Source: Tragulus kanchil (Eukaryota > Chordata > Mammalia > Artiodactyla > Tragulidae). Taken from it: 64,000 nt of DNA. This document shows, piece after piece, positions 1-11,516 of this stretch. Under the pieces are notes generated by a model. That model was not told the DNA's origin, did not search any database, and saw nothing but the letters and a program-made list of their open reading frames with translations. Where the stretch lies: contig JAIOJX010000032.1 in NCBI GenBank assembly GCA_022376925.1, positions 173,067,979-173,131,978 of the forward strand, given 5' to 3'. Made by a program: the position numbers and the translations under genes. The stretch's first letter is position 1; the number at the start of each line of letters is the position of its first letter.

Positions 1-483
1 GAGTCCCTCAGCCAGAAAGCAGAGGTGAGAGGATCCGGGCCCGGCACTCAGGCGGCACGCGCGGAGCCTGACCCGAGGGCACAGTCAGAGCTGCAGGCGG
101 GCAGACGACGGGGCGCTTCCCAGATGAGCCTCGTGTGCGCCCCGCGTGGGGGTGCAGAGGCGCCGGGCTCACTCGCCGCAGACGGGAGGCCCAGGCCCAG
201 CCGAGTGCCCGTCCACGCTCACGGCCGCGCTGCTTGTCCATCGTGGCGCGTCTCCCCTGAGGCCTGGCGCGGCCTCAGCATCCTCCTGAGCACAGGCATC
301 CAGGGCGCGAGCGGCGTCCGTCAGGGCCGGCCGATGGCGTGGACGGATCAGCCACCCACAGCCCAGGACGGTCCCCACTAGCCACACGGAGCTGCCGGGC
401 GTGCGGAATGTATAGAGTGCTTTAGGGAGACGTGCTCCAAGTAGGAAGGAGGCGCTCACGCCGGATTCGAAAGGTGGAACGTG
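1..483. other. GC-rich unique DNA, no gene seen
   Basis: CpG-containing, low-repeat sequence. The open frames on both strands are short and give arginine/proline-rich translations typical of GC-rich noncoding DNA. I see no splice-framed exon, promoter or repeat that I can name. Confidence 0.5.
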
Positions 484-652
484 TGAGTCACGCCTGACTC
501 TTTGCAGCACCGTGGGCTGTAGCCCTCCCGGCTCCCCTGTCCAGGCAAGAACGCTGGAGTGGGCAGCCATTCCCTTCTCCAGGGGTCTTCCCATCCCGCG
601 TCTCCCGCACGGCAGGTGAGTTCTTTACCATCTGAGCCAGCAGGGAAGCCCA
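484..652 (-). mobile_element. Bov-tA SINE, antisense
   Basis: Read on the minus strand this follows the ruminant Bov-tA order: cttccctg head, the ttcgatcc-like B-box zone (degraded here), the 'ggagaaggga' block, 'ccactcc', 'cttgcctgga', then the 'caaagagtcaggcgtgac' end. Bov-tA is a tRNA-derived SINE mobilised by BovB and restricted to ruminants. Confidence 0.9.
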
Positions 653-655
653 AAA

Positions 656-853
656 ATGTAGCAAAGGAAAAATAAAAAACAAGTGTGAAATATCTCACTA
701 TTATTTTTTACATTGACTACATGTCGGGATCATAATATTTGGGGTATGCTGAGTTAAATAAAATATATCAGAGAAATTAATTTCACCCTTCTTTTCTCCT
801 TTAAAAAAAAACGGGGCTCATTCATTCTGTTGGATAGCCCTGGTCCAAGGCTT
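656..853 (-). mobile_element. Old hAT-type DNA transposon (MER33-like), antisense
   Basis: The AT-rich block with 'gggttaaataaaatatat'-like wording (here gagttaaataaaatatatca), then 'aattaatttcaccc' and a terminal 'ttggatagccctgg', matches from memory the minus strand of a mammalian hAT-Charlie nonautonomous element. A sense copy of the same family lies at 5785-6085. The family name is from recall and needs RepeatMasker. Confidence 0.65.
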
Positions 854-934
854 AGGCTGCTGTGAAGAGCGCCCCTGGTGGCTGGGACGAGGAAGTTCAC
901 TCCATCAAGGACCTGTCTTTCTAGCTGGAACTGG

Positions 935-1085
935 GGGCAAGTTACTGCGTGGCTGCGCCTCAGTTTCCTCATCTCTGCAATGGGGCAGATAACATTCTCT
1001 CATACAACTGAGACTGAGGAATAGATGAATTCATACATGTAAGATGCACAGAGCAACCCGCACAGTAGAAAGTGATAAGCAAGGA
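935..1085 (+). mobile_element. MIR SINE fragment
   Basis: Contains the MIR core wording: 'gcaagttact', 'cctcagtttcctcatct', 'aatgggg', then 'atacatgtaa' and a 'gcacagag' stretch. This is an ancient mammalian-wide SINE, diverged as expected. Confidence 0.75.
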
Positions 1086-1539
1086 CTGACTTTAACAACT
1101 CGTTCACTAGGAAGCCGAGCCCTGACCCTTTTCCTCTCCTGGGCTTCCTGACGTTGGCTCCATGCCAGGTGACCTGCACTCTTTGCAGGAAGGGACAGAA
1201 AGGTCCTGCCAGCCCCCAACAGGAACAGAAGAGCTTCCTGTAGTGCACCCCCCAAGTCAAGCTCCCACATCGGAGCAAAGGAGTGAATGGAACCACTTCC
1301 TGTGTCACATCAGCAAAGTTCCCTGTGACCCCCTCACTTGAGTTCCTGCCTGCCAGGGCCCTGAACTCACCACCCCTGAGCCCTAGTTCTAATCTTTAAG
1401 TCTCAAAGCACCTCCACCCCTTATCCTTTTCCTGTTCCCCAACCCCATCCTCATTACACAGTGGGTGGCAATGTCACTTCCAGGGCAGTCTAGTCCAATG
1501 CCCAAAGAGCCCTGGAATTCATTCAAAACAATAGTAGCT

Positions 1540-1612
1540 GAATCATTAGAGAAATGCAAACCCAAACTATATTGAGGTACCACCTCACACGGGTCAGAAT
1601 GGCCATCATCAA
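1540..1612 (+). mobile_element. L1 3'-region fragment
   Basis: 'gagaaatgcaaaccaaaac'-type sequence followed by 'ggtaccacctcacac' and 'cagaatggccatcatcaaa' is the classic 3' part of mammalian L1 ORF2/3'UTR. The sequence that follows it in an intact L1 reappears at about 2445, roughly 830 bases further on. Confidence 0.8.
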
Positions 1613-1626
1613 AAAAAAGGGAGGGG

Positions 1627-1722
1627 GAAGGAAATAGCAACCCACTCCAGTGTTCTTGCCTGGAGAATCGCATGGACAGAGGCGCCTGGCGGGCTGCAGG
1701 CCACGGGGCCGCAAGGATTTGG
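1627..1722 (+). mobile_element. Bov-tA SINE, 3' half
   Basis: The 'caacccactccagtgttctt', 'cctggagaatcgcatggac', 'gcctggcgggctgcagg' series is the 3' half of Bov-tA. It directly abuts the A-rich end of the L1 fragment before it. Confidence 0.85.
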
Positions 1723-2444
1723 AGGGGAGTGAGCACAAACGCACGTGACAGAGTGAAAACAGGAAGTGGCACCGCCGGCTCTGGACACTGGGGGGACCGA
1801 GCCTCTGCCTTCGGATCAGCTGCCCAAGAGGATTTTATAGGTCTTCTTTCGCACTTTCATAGTCAGCAGCACAAGCTGGGCCAAAGAAACGCTGCCTTGA
1901 GGAGGATGTAAATGAGAAATTAAGAATGGACCAGAGTAAACATTGTTTGACTCTCTAAGGATGGATTTGCGCTCCTTCCCTTTGTAATCTCTGGTGAGGA
2001 ACTTCGGGTAGATAAGTCTGAGCAAAAATGAACAGGATTTCTGAAATACATACAGAGTTGAGTCCTTTTCAGGAATGGAGCACTTGCTTAGAAGCAAGAC
2101 CGTACGATGTATCTTTTTAACTCTAATTGCAAAATTTTTCAAACAAAAGTTTTATGCTAGTCAAAATAAATTGACTTTCATATGTGAGAGTGATACGTGT
2201 ATAAATATAAATTATGTCCTATTTGTCAAATAACTTGTCAGTTTCCTAAATACATGGTGAAACTTTTTCTCTAGGAAAGTTTGTTTAAATGAGAAGGGAA
2301 AAATGGATTTGAGTTGAAAGGTTTCTTAAAACTGTAAGCAAGTATCCCCAGTAGAATGAGAGGTCTAATGCCTATGTTGTTCATTTTTTTGAGAAATGGA
2401 TCTGCAAGTCTGTTTAAAAAATAAAATGTCATTTTGGAGAAATT
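1723..2444. other. Unassigned AT-moderate DNA
   Basis: No repeat family or gene that I can name. It separates two pieces of L1 that are adjacent in the L1 consensus, so it may be an insertion or simply sit between independent fragments. Confidence 0.4.
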
Positions 2445-3352
2445 CAAAACAAATCTACAGATAGTAAATGCTGAGAGGGTGTGGAGGAGGGGGAGCCTCC
2501 TACAGTTTTGGTAGGAATGTGCCGCTGCTCCGGCAAGCCGTATGCGAGACCTGAAACAAACTGAAAGTAGAGTTGCTGTAGGATGCAGCCACCCACTCCT
2601 GGACACATATCTGGAAAAGATGAAAACTCTAACCCCAAAAGATATGTGCACCCCAATGTTCAGCCCCACTTACTATAGCCAAGACAACCTACACGTCCAT
2701 CAACAGATGGAGAGGTTTAAGAAGTGTGGTGTGTATCTACATGTATATATATGTATATGGGGCTTTCCTGGTGGCTCAGGCATAAAGGGCCCGCCTGCAG
2801 TGCAGGAGGCCTGCGTTCAGTCCCTGGGTCAGGAAGATCCCCTGGGAGAGGAAAGGGCCACGCACTCCAGTGTTCCTGCCCGGGGAGCCCACGCACAGAG
2901 GAGGCTGGTGGGCTCCAGTCCATGGGGTCCTAAAGAGTCAGACAGGACTGAGCAACTAACACGTTCACTACGACCTTCATACGTGTCACAGTCACACACA
3001 CACAAGTGACGATCACTTGGCCATAAAGAGAGTGGAACGTGACCGTTTGTGGCAACCTGGATGAACCTAGAGATTATCATACTAAGTCAATCAGACAGAG
3101 AAAGACAATTATCATATGATACCACTTACACGTAGAACCTAAAAAATGATACAGATGAACTTATTTACAGCACAGAAACAGGCTCACAGACACAGAAAAC
3201 AAACTTACCAGAGCAGAGAGGGGAGGAGGGGTAAATTAGTTGCTTGGGATTAACAGACACAAACTGCTACATATAAAATAGATTAACAACAAGGTTCTAC
3301 TGAGTAGCCTAGGGAACTATACTCAAACTATCTTGTAATAAGTCATAGTAGG
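2445..3352 (+). mobile_element. L1 3' end, split by a SINE
   Basis: L1 wording in order: 'gagagggtgtggagg', 'cacccactcctggacacata', 'ccatcaacagatgg', then after the SINE 'cctggatgaacctagagatt', 'agtcaatcagacagagaaag', 'gaactatactcaaactatct'. Bov-tA interrupts it at 2758-2965. This 3' UTR type is common in artiodactyl L1 copies. It has no coding capacity. Confidence 0.85.
2758..2965 (+). mobile_element. Bov-tA SINE
   Basis: Nearly full length: 'ggctttcctggtggctcagg' head, 'cctgcagtgcaggaggcctg', B-box region, 'gaagatcccctgggagagga', 'ggtgggctccagtccatggg' and 'taaagagtcagacaggactg' end. It is inserted into the L1 3' end. Confidence 0.92.
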
Positions 3353-3612
3353 GGACTCCCCTGGTGGCCCAGGGGTTAAGAATCTGCCTATCATTGCATG
3401 GGACACCAGTTTGATCCCTGGTCCAGGAAGGTTCCATAGGGAAACGGTGCCCATGCATCCACAGCCACTGAGCCCTCACACTGTGACAAGAGGTACCACT
3501 GCAAGGAGAAGCCGGAGCATCACAACAAAGAGTAGCCCCCACTCACTGCGACCAGAGAAAGCCCGTAGGCAGCAATAAAGACTCAGCACAGTCAAAATTT
3601 TAAAAAAATAAT
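3353..3612 (+). mobile_element. CHR-type tRNA-derived SINE
   Basis: Head 'actcccctggtggcccaggg', a B-box-like 'gtttgatccctggtccagga', middle 'aagagtagcccccactcact' and tail 'gcaataaagactcagcacag' followed by an A-rich run. It is the longer SINE class that shares its head with Bov-tA. The D1 duplication begins inside it at 3507, so only its tail is repeated at 4621-4730. Confidence 0.88.
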
Positions 3613-3615
3613 AAC

Positions 3616-4100
3616 TATAATGGAAAAGAATATGAAAAAAGAAGGTGTAGCATGTGTATATGTATATATGGAGAGAGAGAGAGAGAGAGAGAGGGTAGAC
3701 TATTACTTGGACTTAAAAAAGAATGAAATGTTGCCATCTGCAGCAACGTGGGGAGACCTAAAGATTATTATGCTGAGTGGAGTCAGTCAGAGAGAGAAAG
3801 ACAAATATCATATGGTATCACTTATATGTAGAATCTAAAAGAAAATGATACAAACGAACTTATTTACAAAACAGACATAGACTCACAGACGCAGAAAGCA
3901 AATGTATGGTTACCCAAGGGGAAAAAGCGGGGGAAGGAATCAATTAGGAGTACAGAATCAACAGACCGCAGTATATGTGAAATAGATACATAGCAAGGAT
4001 TTACTGTACAGTAGAGGGACCTGTATTCAATATATCGTAATAACCGATAATGGAAAAAATCAGAAAATACATATATATGTATGTTTCACAATCACTGTGC
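3616..4100 (+). mobile_element. L1 3' end fragment with GA microsatellite
   Basis: 'gagtggagtcagtcagagag', 'caaatatcatatggtatcac', 'gaacttatttacaaaacaga' and 'ctgtattcaatatatcgtaa' follow artiodactyl L1 3'UTR order. It is a second, separate L1 tail from the one ending at 3352. The same sequence recurs at 4730-5214 through D1. Confidence 0.82.
3669..3693 (+). repeat. (GA)n microsatellite
   Basis: About a dozen uninterrupted GA units inside the L1 tail, repeated at 4783-4807 by the D1 duplication. Confidence 0.9.
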
Positions 4101-4103
4101 TAC

Positions 4104-4445
4104 ACTGTTGCTGTCGTTTGGCTGCTAAGCTGTGTCTGCTCTTGCGACCGGATGGCCTGCAGCACACGAGGCTTCTCTGTCCTGCGGGCGTCCCCAGGCA
4201 AGGGTACCAGAGCGGGCGGCCACCTCCTCCTCCACGGGATCTTCCCGACGGAGGGACGGCACTCACGTCTCCCGCATCGGCCAACAGATCCTTCACTGTG
4301 GAGCCGCCTCCACCTAACACAAAACTGTAAATCAACAATCCTTCGGTTCTTGCTTGAAGAATCCCACGGACAGAAGACCCTGATGGGCTACAGTCCAAAG
4401 GGCCAGGGAGAGTGGGTCACGACGGAGCGATTACGTTTCTACTTC
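4104..4445 (-). mobile_element. Bov-tA pieces, antisense then sense, around an L1 stub
   Basis: 4104-4310 reads on the minus strand as Bov-tA (the 'gctaagctgtgtctgctctt' to 'tcccgcatcggcc' series). 4316-4345 is a short L1 terminus ('aaactgtaaatcaac'). 4348-4440 is a plus-strand Bov-tA 3' part ('gaatcccacggacagaagac', 'gggctacagtccaaaggg'). The whole group is copied again at 5218-5561. Confidence 0.75.
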
Positions 4446-4620
4446 AGTTTTTAAAAAGCGACCTACAGGGGCTGTGGCATTTCCAATAATAAAGCAAGAG
4501 TGGCTAGTTCTGAAGTTTCTGCCAAACCTGAAAAATAAGACCAAAAAGTATATATTAAAAGTATGCAAAATTTGTCATTCCGCCGAAGGTCCCAAAGGGA
4601 AGGTACCCCCTGCCCAAGAA

Positions 4621-5706
4621 AGAAGCCGGAGCATCACAACAAAGAGTAGCCCCCACTCACTGCGACCAGAGAAAGCCCGTAGGCAGCAATAAAGACTCAG
4701 CACAGTCAAAATTTTAAAAAAATAATAACTATAATGGAAAAGAATATGAAAAAAGAAGGTGTAGCATGTGTATATGTATATATGGAGAGAGAGAGAGAGA
4801 GAGAGAGGGTAGACTATTACTTGGACTTAAAAAAGAATGAAATGTTGCCATCTGCAGCAACGTGGGGAGACCTAAAGATTATTATGCTGAGTGGAGTCAG
4901 TCAGAGAGAGAAAGACAAATATCATATGGTATCACTTATATGTAGAATCTAAAAGAAAATGATACAAACGAACTTATTTACAAAACAGACATAGACTCAC
5001 AGACGCAGAAAGCAAATGTATGGTTACCCAAGGGGAAAAAGCGGGGGAAGGAATCAATTAGGAGTACAGAATCAACAGACCGCAGTATATGTGAAATAGA
5101 TACATAGCAAGGATTTACTGTACAGTAGAGGGACCTGTATTCAATATATCGTAATAACCGATAATGGAAAAAATCAGAAAATACATATATATGTATGTTT
5201 CACAATCACTGTGCTACACTGTTGCTGTCGTTTGGCTGCTAAGCTGTGTCTGCTCTTGCGACCGGATGGCCTGCAGCACACGAGGCTTCTCTGTCCTGCG
5301 GGCGTCCCCAGGCAAGGGTACCAGAGCGGGCGGCCACCTCCTCCTCCACGGGATCTTCCCGACGGAGGGACGGCACTCACGTCTCCCGCATCGGCCAACA
5401 GATCCTTCACTGTGGAGCCGCCTCTCCACCTAACACAAAACTGTAAATCAACAATCCTTCGGTTCTTGCTTGAAGAATCCCACGGACAGAAGACCCTGAT
5501 GGGCTACAGTCCAAAGGGCCAGGGAGAGTGGGTCACGACGGAGCGATTACGTTTCTACTTCAGTTTTTAAAAAGCGACCTACAGGGGCTGTGGCATTTCC
5601 AATAATAAAGCAAGAGTGGCTAGTTCTGAAGTTTCTGCCAAACCTGAAAAATAAGACCAAAAAGTATATATTAAAAAAAAAGTATGCAAAAATTTGTCAT
5701 TCCGCC
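4621..5706 (+). repeat. Tandem duplication D1, copy B
   Basis: Second copy of 3507-4584, including the SINE tail, GA run, L1 tail and Bov-tA pieces. Visible differences are small: a two-base difference near 5425 and longer A runs near 5675. Confidence 0.95.
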
Positions 5707-5784
5707 AGTGAGAGTCCGTGGCTGGCTAATAGTCTCCCAGGCTCCACTCTGGAGCGGCCCTCCAGCAGAGAGATAAATCAAGCC

Positions 5785-6085
5785 ACAAATGCGAGCCACG
5801 TGGGTAATTTAAAATTTACTAGCATGGCCACTTTAAAAGAGGAGAACCAGGTGACATTCATTTGAACAGTACACTTTATTTCACCCAGTGTATCCAAGAT
5901 ATTATCATCTCAACACATAATCAATATAAAAAATGATTAGTGAGACACTTTCATTCTTCACAAGCACTGAATCTTTGAAATCCAGAGTGTGGTTTCCACT
6001 CCCAGTGCATCTCAATTTGGACCAACCGCAGGTCAAGTGCCCCAGAGTCCCATGAGACTTGTGGCCACAAGGTCTAGCGTGTTTG
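5785..6085 (+). mobile_element. Old hAT-type DNA transposon (MER33-like)
   Basis: Contains in order 'aatgcgagccac', 'taatttaaaatttactagca', 'tttatttcacccagtgtatc', 'aatcaatataaaaaatgatt', 'gaatctttgaaatccag' and 'gcatctcaatttggacc'. This agrees with the remembered consensus of a mammalian hAT-Charlie nonautonomous element. The terminal repeats are degraded. The antisense sibling is at 656-853. Confidence 0.7.
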
Positions 6086-7322
6086 TTGAAAGCAAATGAG
6101 GGTGGATGGAGTTCGGTAACATTGCACAGGCCTGGCGGGAAGGATTTGGGATCCCGTGGGGCCGCGCATGGCCCTGAGCAGACCGGCGGTCCCAAAATTC
6201 CTTCCCTGTTCTGGGCACACTGCTCCGCGCGTCCCAAGAGCTCCGCGCATCATTCCAGATGCATCGATGCCAGGAACGACCGGGCGCCCAGCGAAGGAAC
6301 CGGCAAGAAGGATCCCCCGCTCTGCGGCCCCTGGGCTCCTCCAAGAGAAACCCCGCAGAGCCCTCCGTCCCCTTCGGTCGCCGCGCTGCCGCCCCGCCGT
6401 GCACGCTCTCTGAAGCCTCCTCGGTCTGTGCTCTAGGGAGAAGCTCCAAGACACCTCGTGCTTCGGGCGCGCCAGCCCGCCAACCCGGGCTCCCCGCACT
6501 CTTTGAACCGCAAGTCTCCCAGGATGAAAGAAGATAAAAATAGTCCCGGGGAACAGGACTGCTTCGCTGGCCCCGTTTGCAGAGTCCCCGTTTCATCTCC
6601 GATGTGAATAATTCATCTCTGCTAAAGCATCACTGCTAAGTCGGGAGCATCATTATTGCATTTTCTTTGATGAGGCCCTTTAAAAAAAGTCATAAACACC
6701 CAGCACATTAGGAGGCGAGCCCGAAGAGCGCCGCTTAAAGTCGCCTGCCCTGGCAGAAAGCGGCACCCTGACCCGCTGTGGCCAAGCCGGTGCCCCAAGC
6801 CCACACTTGAAAGTGGCCTCTGGGTCCCTCTCCCGCCCACGAGGGGGTGTGACCTTGTTTTTTTTGAAAGGTTCGCTGAGGTGGCCCCGGGAAGGAAAAT
6901 GGCCTACACTGGGAGGCTGGCAACCCAAGATGCTGCTCCAACTCCACCGTCAGAGCACGAAGCCCGGGCCTTCCCCCTCTGCGCCCCGTTCCCAACGAGC
7001 CGCAGGCTCTCCGGAGTGAGGCCGACTGAGTGCGTGTTCTCCAGTAGCCTAGAGACACCCCAGGGAGCTCTGGGGACACTGATGGTGCCATGGGTAACAG
7101 CCACCACCCAGCTACCCTAACCAGAGCACCTGCTGCGTGACCCGTCAGCCACGCCAAGAGCTTCAGGCACGTTCTTTCACTTAATCGATTTTCCAGATGA
7201 GAACACTGAGACAGGGCGAGGGTGAGTCTCTACAGGACTCTGCCCTGTCCTGTCCTTCCCCGTCTGTTTGGAGGCGCTCTCCATGGTGATGCTGCTGATT
7301 TCTGACCGTCTTTGAATCCCAG
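6086..7322. other. GC-rich low-repeat DNA with an AT-rich island
   Basis: CpG-containing sequence without a recognisable gene. An island at 6500-6720 is AT-rich and free of known repeats (see findings). 7140-7215 may be a weak MIR ('gattttccagatgagaacac'). Confidence 0.45.
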
Positions 7323-8455
7323 GAGATTCCAGGGCTGTAGATCTTCAAGGGGGTCACGGAGCTGGGTGACAGAGGCTAAGGGACATCCTGAAGCCGGCTG
7401 ATTCCTGCCAAACCAAGCCGCCCTCCCCACTCAGGCTGCAGGGCTCCTGCTCAGAGCAGACCCGGGGCCGGGTGTGGCTGCCCAGCCCTCCACGCTGAGG
7501 CTCTCCTGCCACCCTGCGGTCCCCCAGGGCGCCCCCAGCCCACCAAGCCTGCATTTCTGAGATGGGAGCACAGAGGCAGGATGCAAGCCTGCTCACATTC
7601 CCAGTCCCACATCCAGGCCCCCTGAGGCGGTCCTCACCCTCCGCCTCCATCATTGCTGATGGATCCCCGACTTCCTGTTCTACTTTTGCTGGAAATCAGA
7701 ACCCAGAACCTTGGTTTGGCTCTGCCGATGGGAAGCCCTGAGGTCAGGAGGAGAAGGGGGAGACAGAGGATGAGTTGGTGGGGTGGCATCACTCACCCAA
7801 TGGACATGCGTTTGAGCAAATTCCAGAAGATGGTGAAAGACATGAAGCCTGGGGTGCGCGGGTCCATGGGGTCCCAAAGAGTCAGACATGAGTGAGCGAC
7901 GGAACGTGGAAAGCCCACCCTGCCATTTGCCAGCACTGGCGGGGGCTGACCAGGTGCCTCCTGGCCTTGGTGGCCTTCCCTCCAGAACAGTGGAGCCTGG
8001 TGCAGGGAGGCCCAGCCAGGCGAGGCTTGGCAGCCCCGGGGGGAGGCGGGCAGCGTGGCCCCCAGTTGTGGCCCAGGCACGGCACGCAGTGGACGCCAGG
8101 CCCGCCTCAGCCCCGTGGGTGGGAGCAGGAGACTCGTCTCTCGGACCCCCAACCCCGACGAGCTCCCTTCAGCTCCGTGAGAGGGGACGGAGGGCCACCA
8201 GGCATTCTCAGATGGAGCCGGGATCTGCTCTGGGACCTTGGAGCGCCTTCCGTCTTGGGGGTTCTCCTTTCCTCAGACCCCGCCGTCTTCCTCTGAAGGC
8301 AGTCTGCCCTTCCCGCCTCGGCCCTTGGACTCAGACCGGGCCGGAGGCTCTGTTTACGGGCTCGCTTGCTGTCCCGAGCTGGGTGAGGCCCACGTCCCAG
8401 CAGCCCCGACCAGCGGGCGCGCTACGTCATTTCTGCCACGTCCGACTCTTTGAGA
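7323..8455 (+). repeat. Tandem duplication D2, copy A
   Basis: Matches 8452-9586 at a constant offset of 1129. The copies abut directly, sharing only a few bases ('gag') at the joint. Copy A ends within a fragment of antisense Bov-tA that is completed only after copy B. Confidence 0.96.
7735..7898 (+). mobile_element. BovB LINE 3' end
   Basis: 'gtcaggaggagaagggggag', 'acagaggatgagttggtggg', 'ccaatggacatgcgtttgag', 'tccatggggtcccaaagagt' and 'gacatgagtgagcgac' are the extreme 3' end of BovB. Repeated at 8864-9027 by D2. Confidence 0.88.
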
Positions 8456-9586
8456 TTCCAGGGCTGTAGATCTTCAAGGGGGTCACGGAGCTGGGTGACA
8501 GAGGCTAAGGGACATCCTGAAGCCGGCTGATTCCTGCCAAACCAAGCCGCCCTCCCCACTCAGGCTGCAGGGCTCCTGCTCAGAGCAGACCCGGGGCCGG
8601 GTGTGGCTGCCCAGCCCTCCACGCTGAGGCTCTCCTGCCACCCTGCGGTCCCCCAGGGCGCCCCCAGCCCACCAAGCCTGCATTTCTGAGATGGGAGCAC
8701 AGAGGCAGGATGCAAGCCTGCTCACATTCCCAGTCCCACATCCAGGCCCCCTGAGGCGGTCCTCACCCTCCGCCTCCATCATTGCTGATGGATCCCCGAC
8801 TTCCTGTTCTACTTTTGCTGGAAATCAGAACCCAGAACCTTGGTTTGGCTCTGCCGATGGGAAGCCCTGAGGTCAGGAGGAGAAGGGGGAGACAGAGGAT
8901 GAGTTGGTGGGGTGGCATCACTCACCCAATGGACATGCGTTTGAGCAAATTCCAGAAGATGGTGAAAGACATGAAGCCTGGGGTGCGCGGGTCCATGGGG
9001 TCCCAAAGAGTCAGACATGAGTGAGCGACGGAACGTGGAAAGCCCACCCTGCCATTTGCCAGCACTGGCGGGGGCTGACCAGGTGCCTCCTGGCCTTGGT
9101 GGCCTTCCCTCCAGAACAGTGGAGCCTGGTGCAGGGAGGCCCAGCCAGGCGAGGCTTGGCAGCCCCGTGGGGAGGCGGGCAGCGTGGCCCCCAGCTGTGG
9201 CCCAGGCCCGCCCCGCAGTGGACGCCAGGCCCGCCTCAGCCCCGTGGGTGGGAGCAGGAGACTCGTCTCTCGGACCCCCAACCCCGACGAGCTCCCTTCA
9301 GCTCCGTGAGAGGGGACGGAGGGCCACCAGGCATTCTCAGATGGAGCCGGGATCTGCTCTGGGACCTTGGAGCGCCTTCCGTCTTGGGGGTTCTCCTTTC
9401 CTCAGACCCCGCCGTCTTCCTCTGAAGGCAGTCTGCCCTTCCCGCCTCGGCCCTTGGACTCAGACCGGGGCCGGAGGCTCTGTTTACGGGGCTCGCTTGC
9501 TGTCCCGAGCTGGGTGAGGCCCACGTCCCAGCAGCCCCGACCAGCGGGGCGCGCTACGTCATTTCTGCCACGTCCGACTCTTTGAG
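8452..9586 (+). repeat. Tandem duplication D2, copy B
   Basis: Second copy of 7323-8455. Differences include a cluster near 9205-9215 against 8076-8090 (acgg/cccg type changes) and a G/T change in the preceding G run. The rest is essentially identical. Confidence 0.96.
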
Positions 9587-9665
9587 GCCCCCTGGACGAC
9601 CCCTGCCCGGCTTCTCTGTGCGTGGGATGCTCCAGGCAGGAATGCTGGAGTGGGTCGCCGTTTCC
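9566..9665 (-). mobile_element. Bov-tA SINE fragment, antisense
   Basis: 'cacgtccgactctttgaggc', 'ggcttctctgtgcgtgggat', 'caggcaggaatgctggagtg' and 'ggtcgccgttt' read as the minus strand of Bov-tA. Its first 20 bases or so are also present at 8437-8455 because D2 was cut inside it. Confidence 0.8.
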
Positions 9666-10418
9666 GCCTGGGCGAGCTGAGCGCGAGATTGAGCCGCTTG
9701 GCCCGCGGCTGGCAAGCGTGCGCGGAGCTCCCGGGGCAGCCAGTCCTCTCGGGAGCGCCCTTCAGAGCCAGGCCCGCCCGTCGAGCGCCCCGCCCAGAGG
9801 AGGCCTGGGTCTGCCTTAAGCAGGGTCCCCGGGTGGTGATCTGGGCGAACCCGGGGGCACGTCCTCACAGGAGGAGGACACCATCCACCTGTCCGTGGGC
9901 CCACGCCGCTGCCCAGGACCTCCACTCCGACAGGTCTGAAGCCAAGACCGAAGAAACAGAGGAGCGTCCATCCGCGGCGCCTGGGCTCGGCTCAGAGCGC
10001 CCCGCCCTGCTTCCCCTCCTCGCCCCAGCAGCTGCCGGCGCCCAGGCCTGGGAAGGGGCACACAGGCTGGCGGGTGTGGGGCTCCAGAGGACGTCGCCTG
10101 GGCGGGAGGGGGGGAATCGAGGCAGACCCCTGCTCCTGGGCGGCTGTCCAGGAAAGAAGGCCTTCTGCGGCCCCTAAGCCTGAGTGGGAAAAGGAGGGGA
10201 AGGGGAGAAAGAAGGAGGGAGGGGAGACTGGAAGGAGGAGAGAGCGATGAATAAATGACCTAGAAAGGGGTTGGCTTGTCCCTTCGCACCCAGAGCAGAC
10301 ACATTAGCCCCCGCCAGGGGCCACGTGGCCTCAAAGGCCACCACCACTGTCCCCTGCACCTCTCGCCCTCACCAAGGGTCCACCCTGAAGGCAGCCCCGC
10401 GCCAGAGGAAGGGAGCCC
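9666..10418. other. GC-rich unique DNA with a purine tract
   Basis: No gene recognised. 10186-10250 is an almost pure purine (G/A) stretch with potential for triplex formation. Confidence 0.5.
10186..10250 (+). repeat. Polypurine tract
   Basis: About 60 bases of nearly uninterrupted A and G ('gggaaaaggaggggaagggg', 'gaaagaaggagggagggg'). Confidence 0.85.
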
Positions 10419-11480
10419 CAACGCGATGGAGGGACCCAGCAGACCCGTGGCCCCTGATTCCTCAGCCCCCACAGCTCCTCCCCAGGGCCCCAGAGCCCTG
10501 GCCCCCTGGCCTGAGCTGGCCCGGGGCCGCCTGACTGGACCTACCTGTGCTCCCGACAGCACGGCCTCCTCCAGCCGTGGGCTCCGCGCCCCAGCCTCCC
10601 TGCGGTCATCCGCCGGCCCCCGGGCGCTGGCCGCTCGGCCTCACCTCCCGGGAGGAGCCCCGCGTTCCCGCGGGCGGTGTCGCTGCTTCTCGGGCCCCCG
10701 CCCCCAAAGCTTCAGAGAGGTTTCTCTTTTCCACGAAGTGCATCACCCCTCCTTCCCGGGTCCTCTCTTCGAGCCTTCGTGGCGGTGAGGGCTGTGTCGT
10801 CGTAAAATAATTTAGGGTGCGTTCAGCGCTCCTGCCTCCCGTTTGCCTTTCTCCTCGACGCAGGCTGTGCAAGGCTCTGCCCTCGGACTGACGCTCCTGT
10901 CGCCAAACTCCATCAAGCTTTCCCTGCCTGGGGGACCGCGTGAGGTCGGGAACCCAGGAGGGAAGGGATTCTTGGCCATGAACAGAAGCGCCGTAAATGG
11001 GCACAGAACCCGAGGCCGTCTCAGCCCCTCCAATCCGCCCACCCTGGCTCCGGGGAGAGCACGTCTGCCTCCCTCCAGAACCCGGGCTGGGAAGGCGCTG
11101 CGGGGGCAGGCGGGGCACAACCGTTGGAAAGCCTCATCCGCATTGTTGGTTCATTCTGGAGGCAGAGAAGCGCCTTTAAGAAAACGGGGCACCTGGCAGG
11201 GTGCTGCCCTCGTAGGAAGAGCCGCAGAGAGGGAGGCCGAGACCCGGGCTGGCAGGACTGCCGCCGCCGCACGGTCCCGGGGGAGGGCCCGCCGGTGTGG
11301 ACGGCGGCCCCATTCGGCAGACTTTAAAAGCAGACCATTTGCTGCGATTTCCCTTTTCCTCCTGAATATTCGTCCTTGACGTGACTCCAAGGCATCCCAG
11401 CGTGCATGCGTCGAGGTGCCACCAAGACTGGCCCTTCCCGATCCGGCGTCCGGCGTCCCGCTGTGTGGCCGCAGGCCGCA
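10419..11480 (+). repeat. Tandem duplication D3, copy A
   Basis: Repeated at 11517-12585 (offset 1098-1101). The last 60 bases of copy A carry several changes against copy B (for example 'gatccggcgtccggcgtccc' against 'gatccgagcgtccgcgcgtc'), and 11481-11516 resembles a corrupted form of 10357-10418. Confidence 0.95.
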
Positions 11481-11516
11481 CCTCTCGCCTCACCAAGCAT
11501 GAGCCCGGAGGGGCCC

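Larger units (their letters stand above)
3507..4584 (+). repeat. Tandem duplication D1, copy A
   Basis: Matches 4621-5706 almost base for base at an offset of 1114-1116. It starts in the middle of a SINE and ends in unique DNA. Between the copies, 4585-4620 looks like a garbled version of the sequence just before copy A ('aggtacc...' precedes both), which suggests a low-quality read end. Confidence 0.95.
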
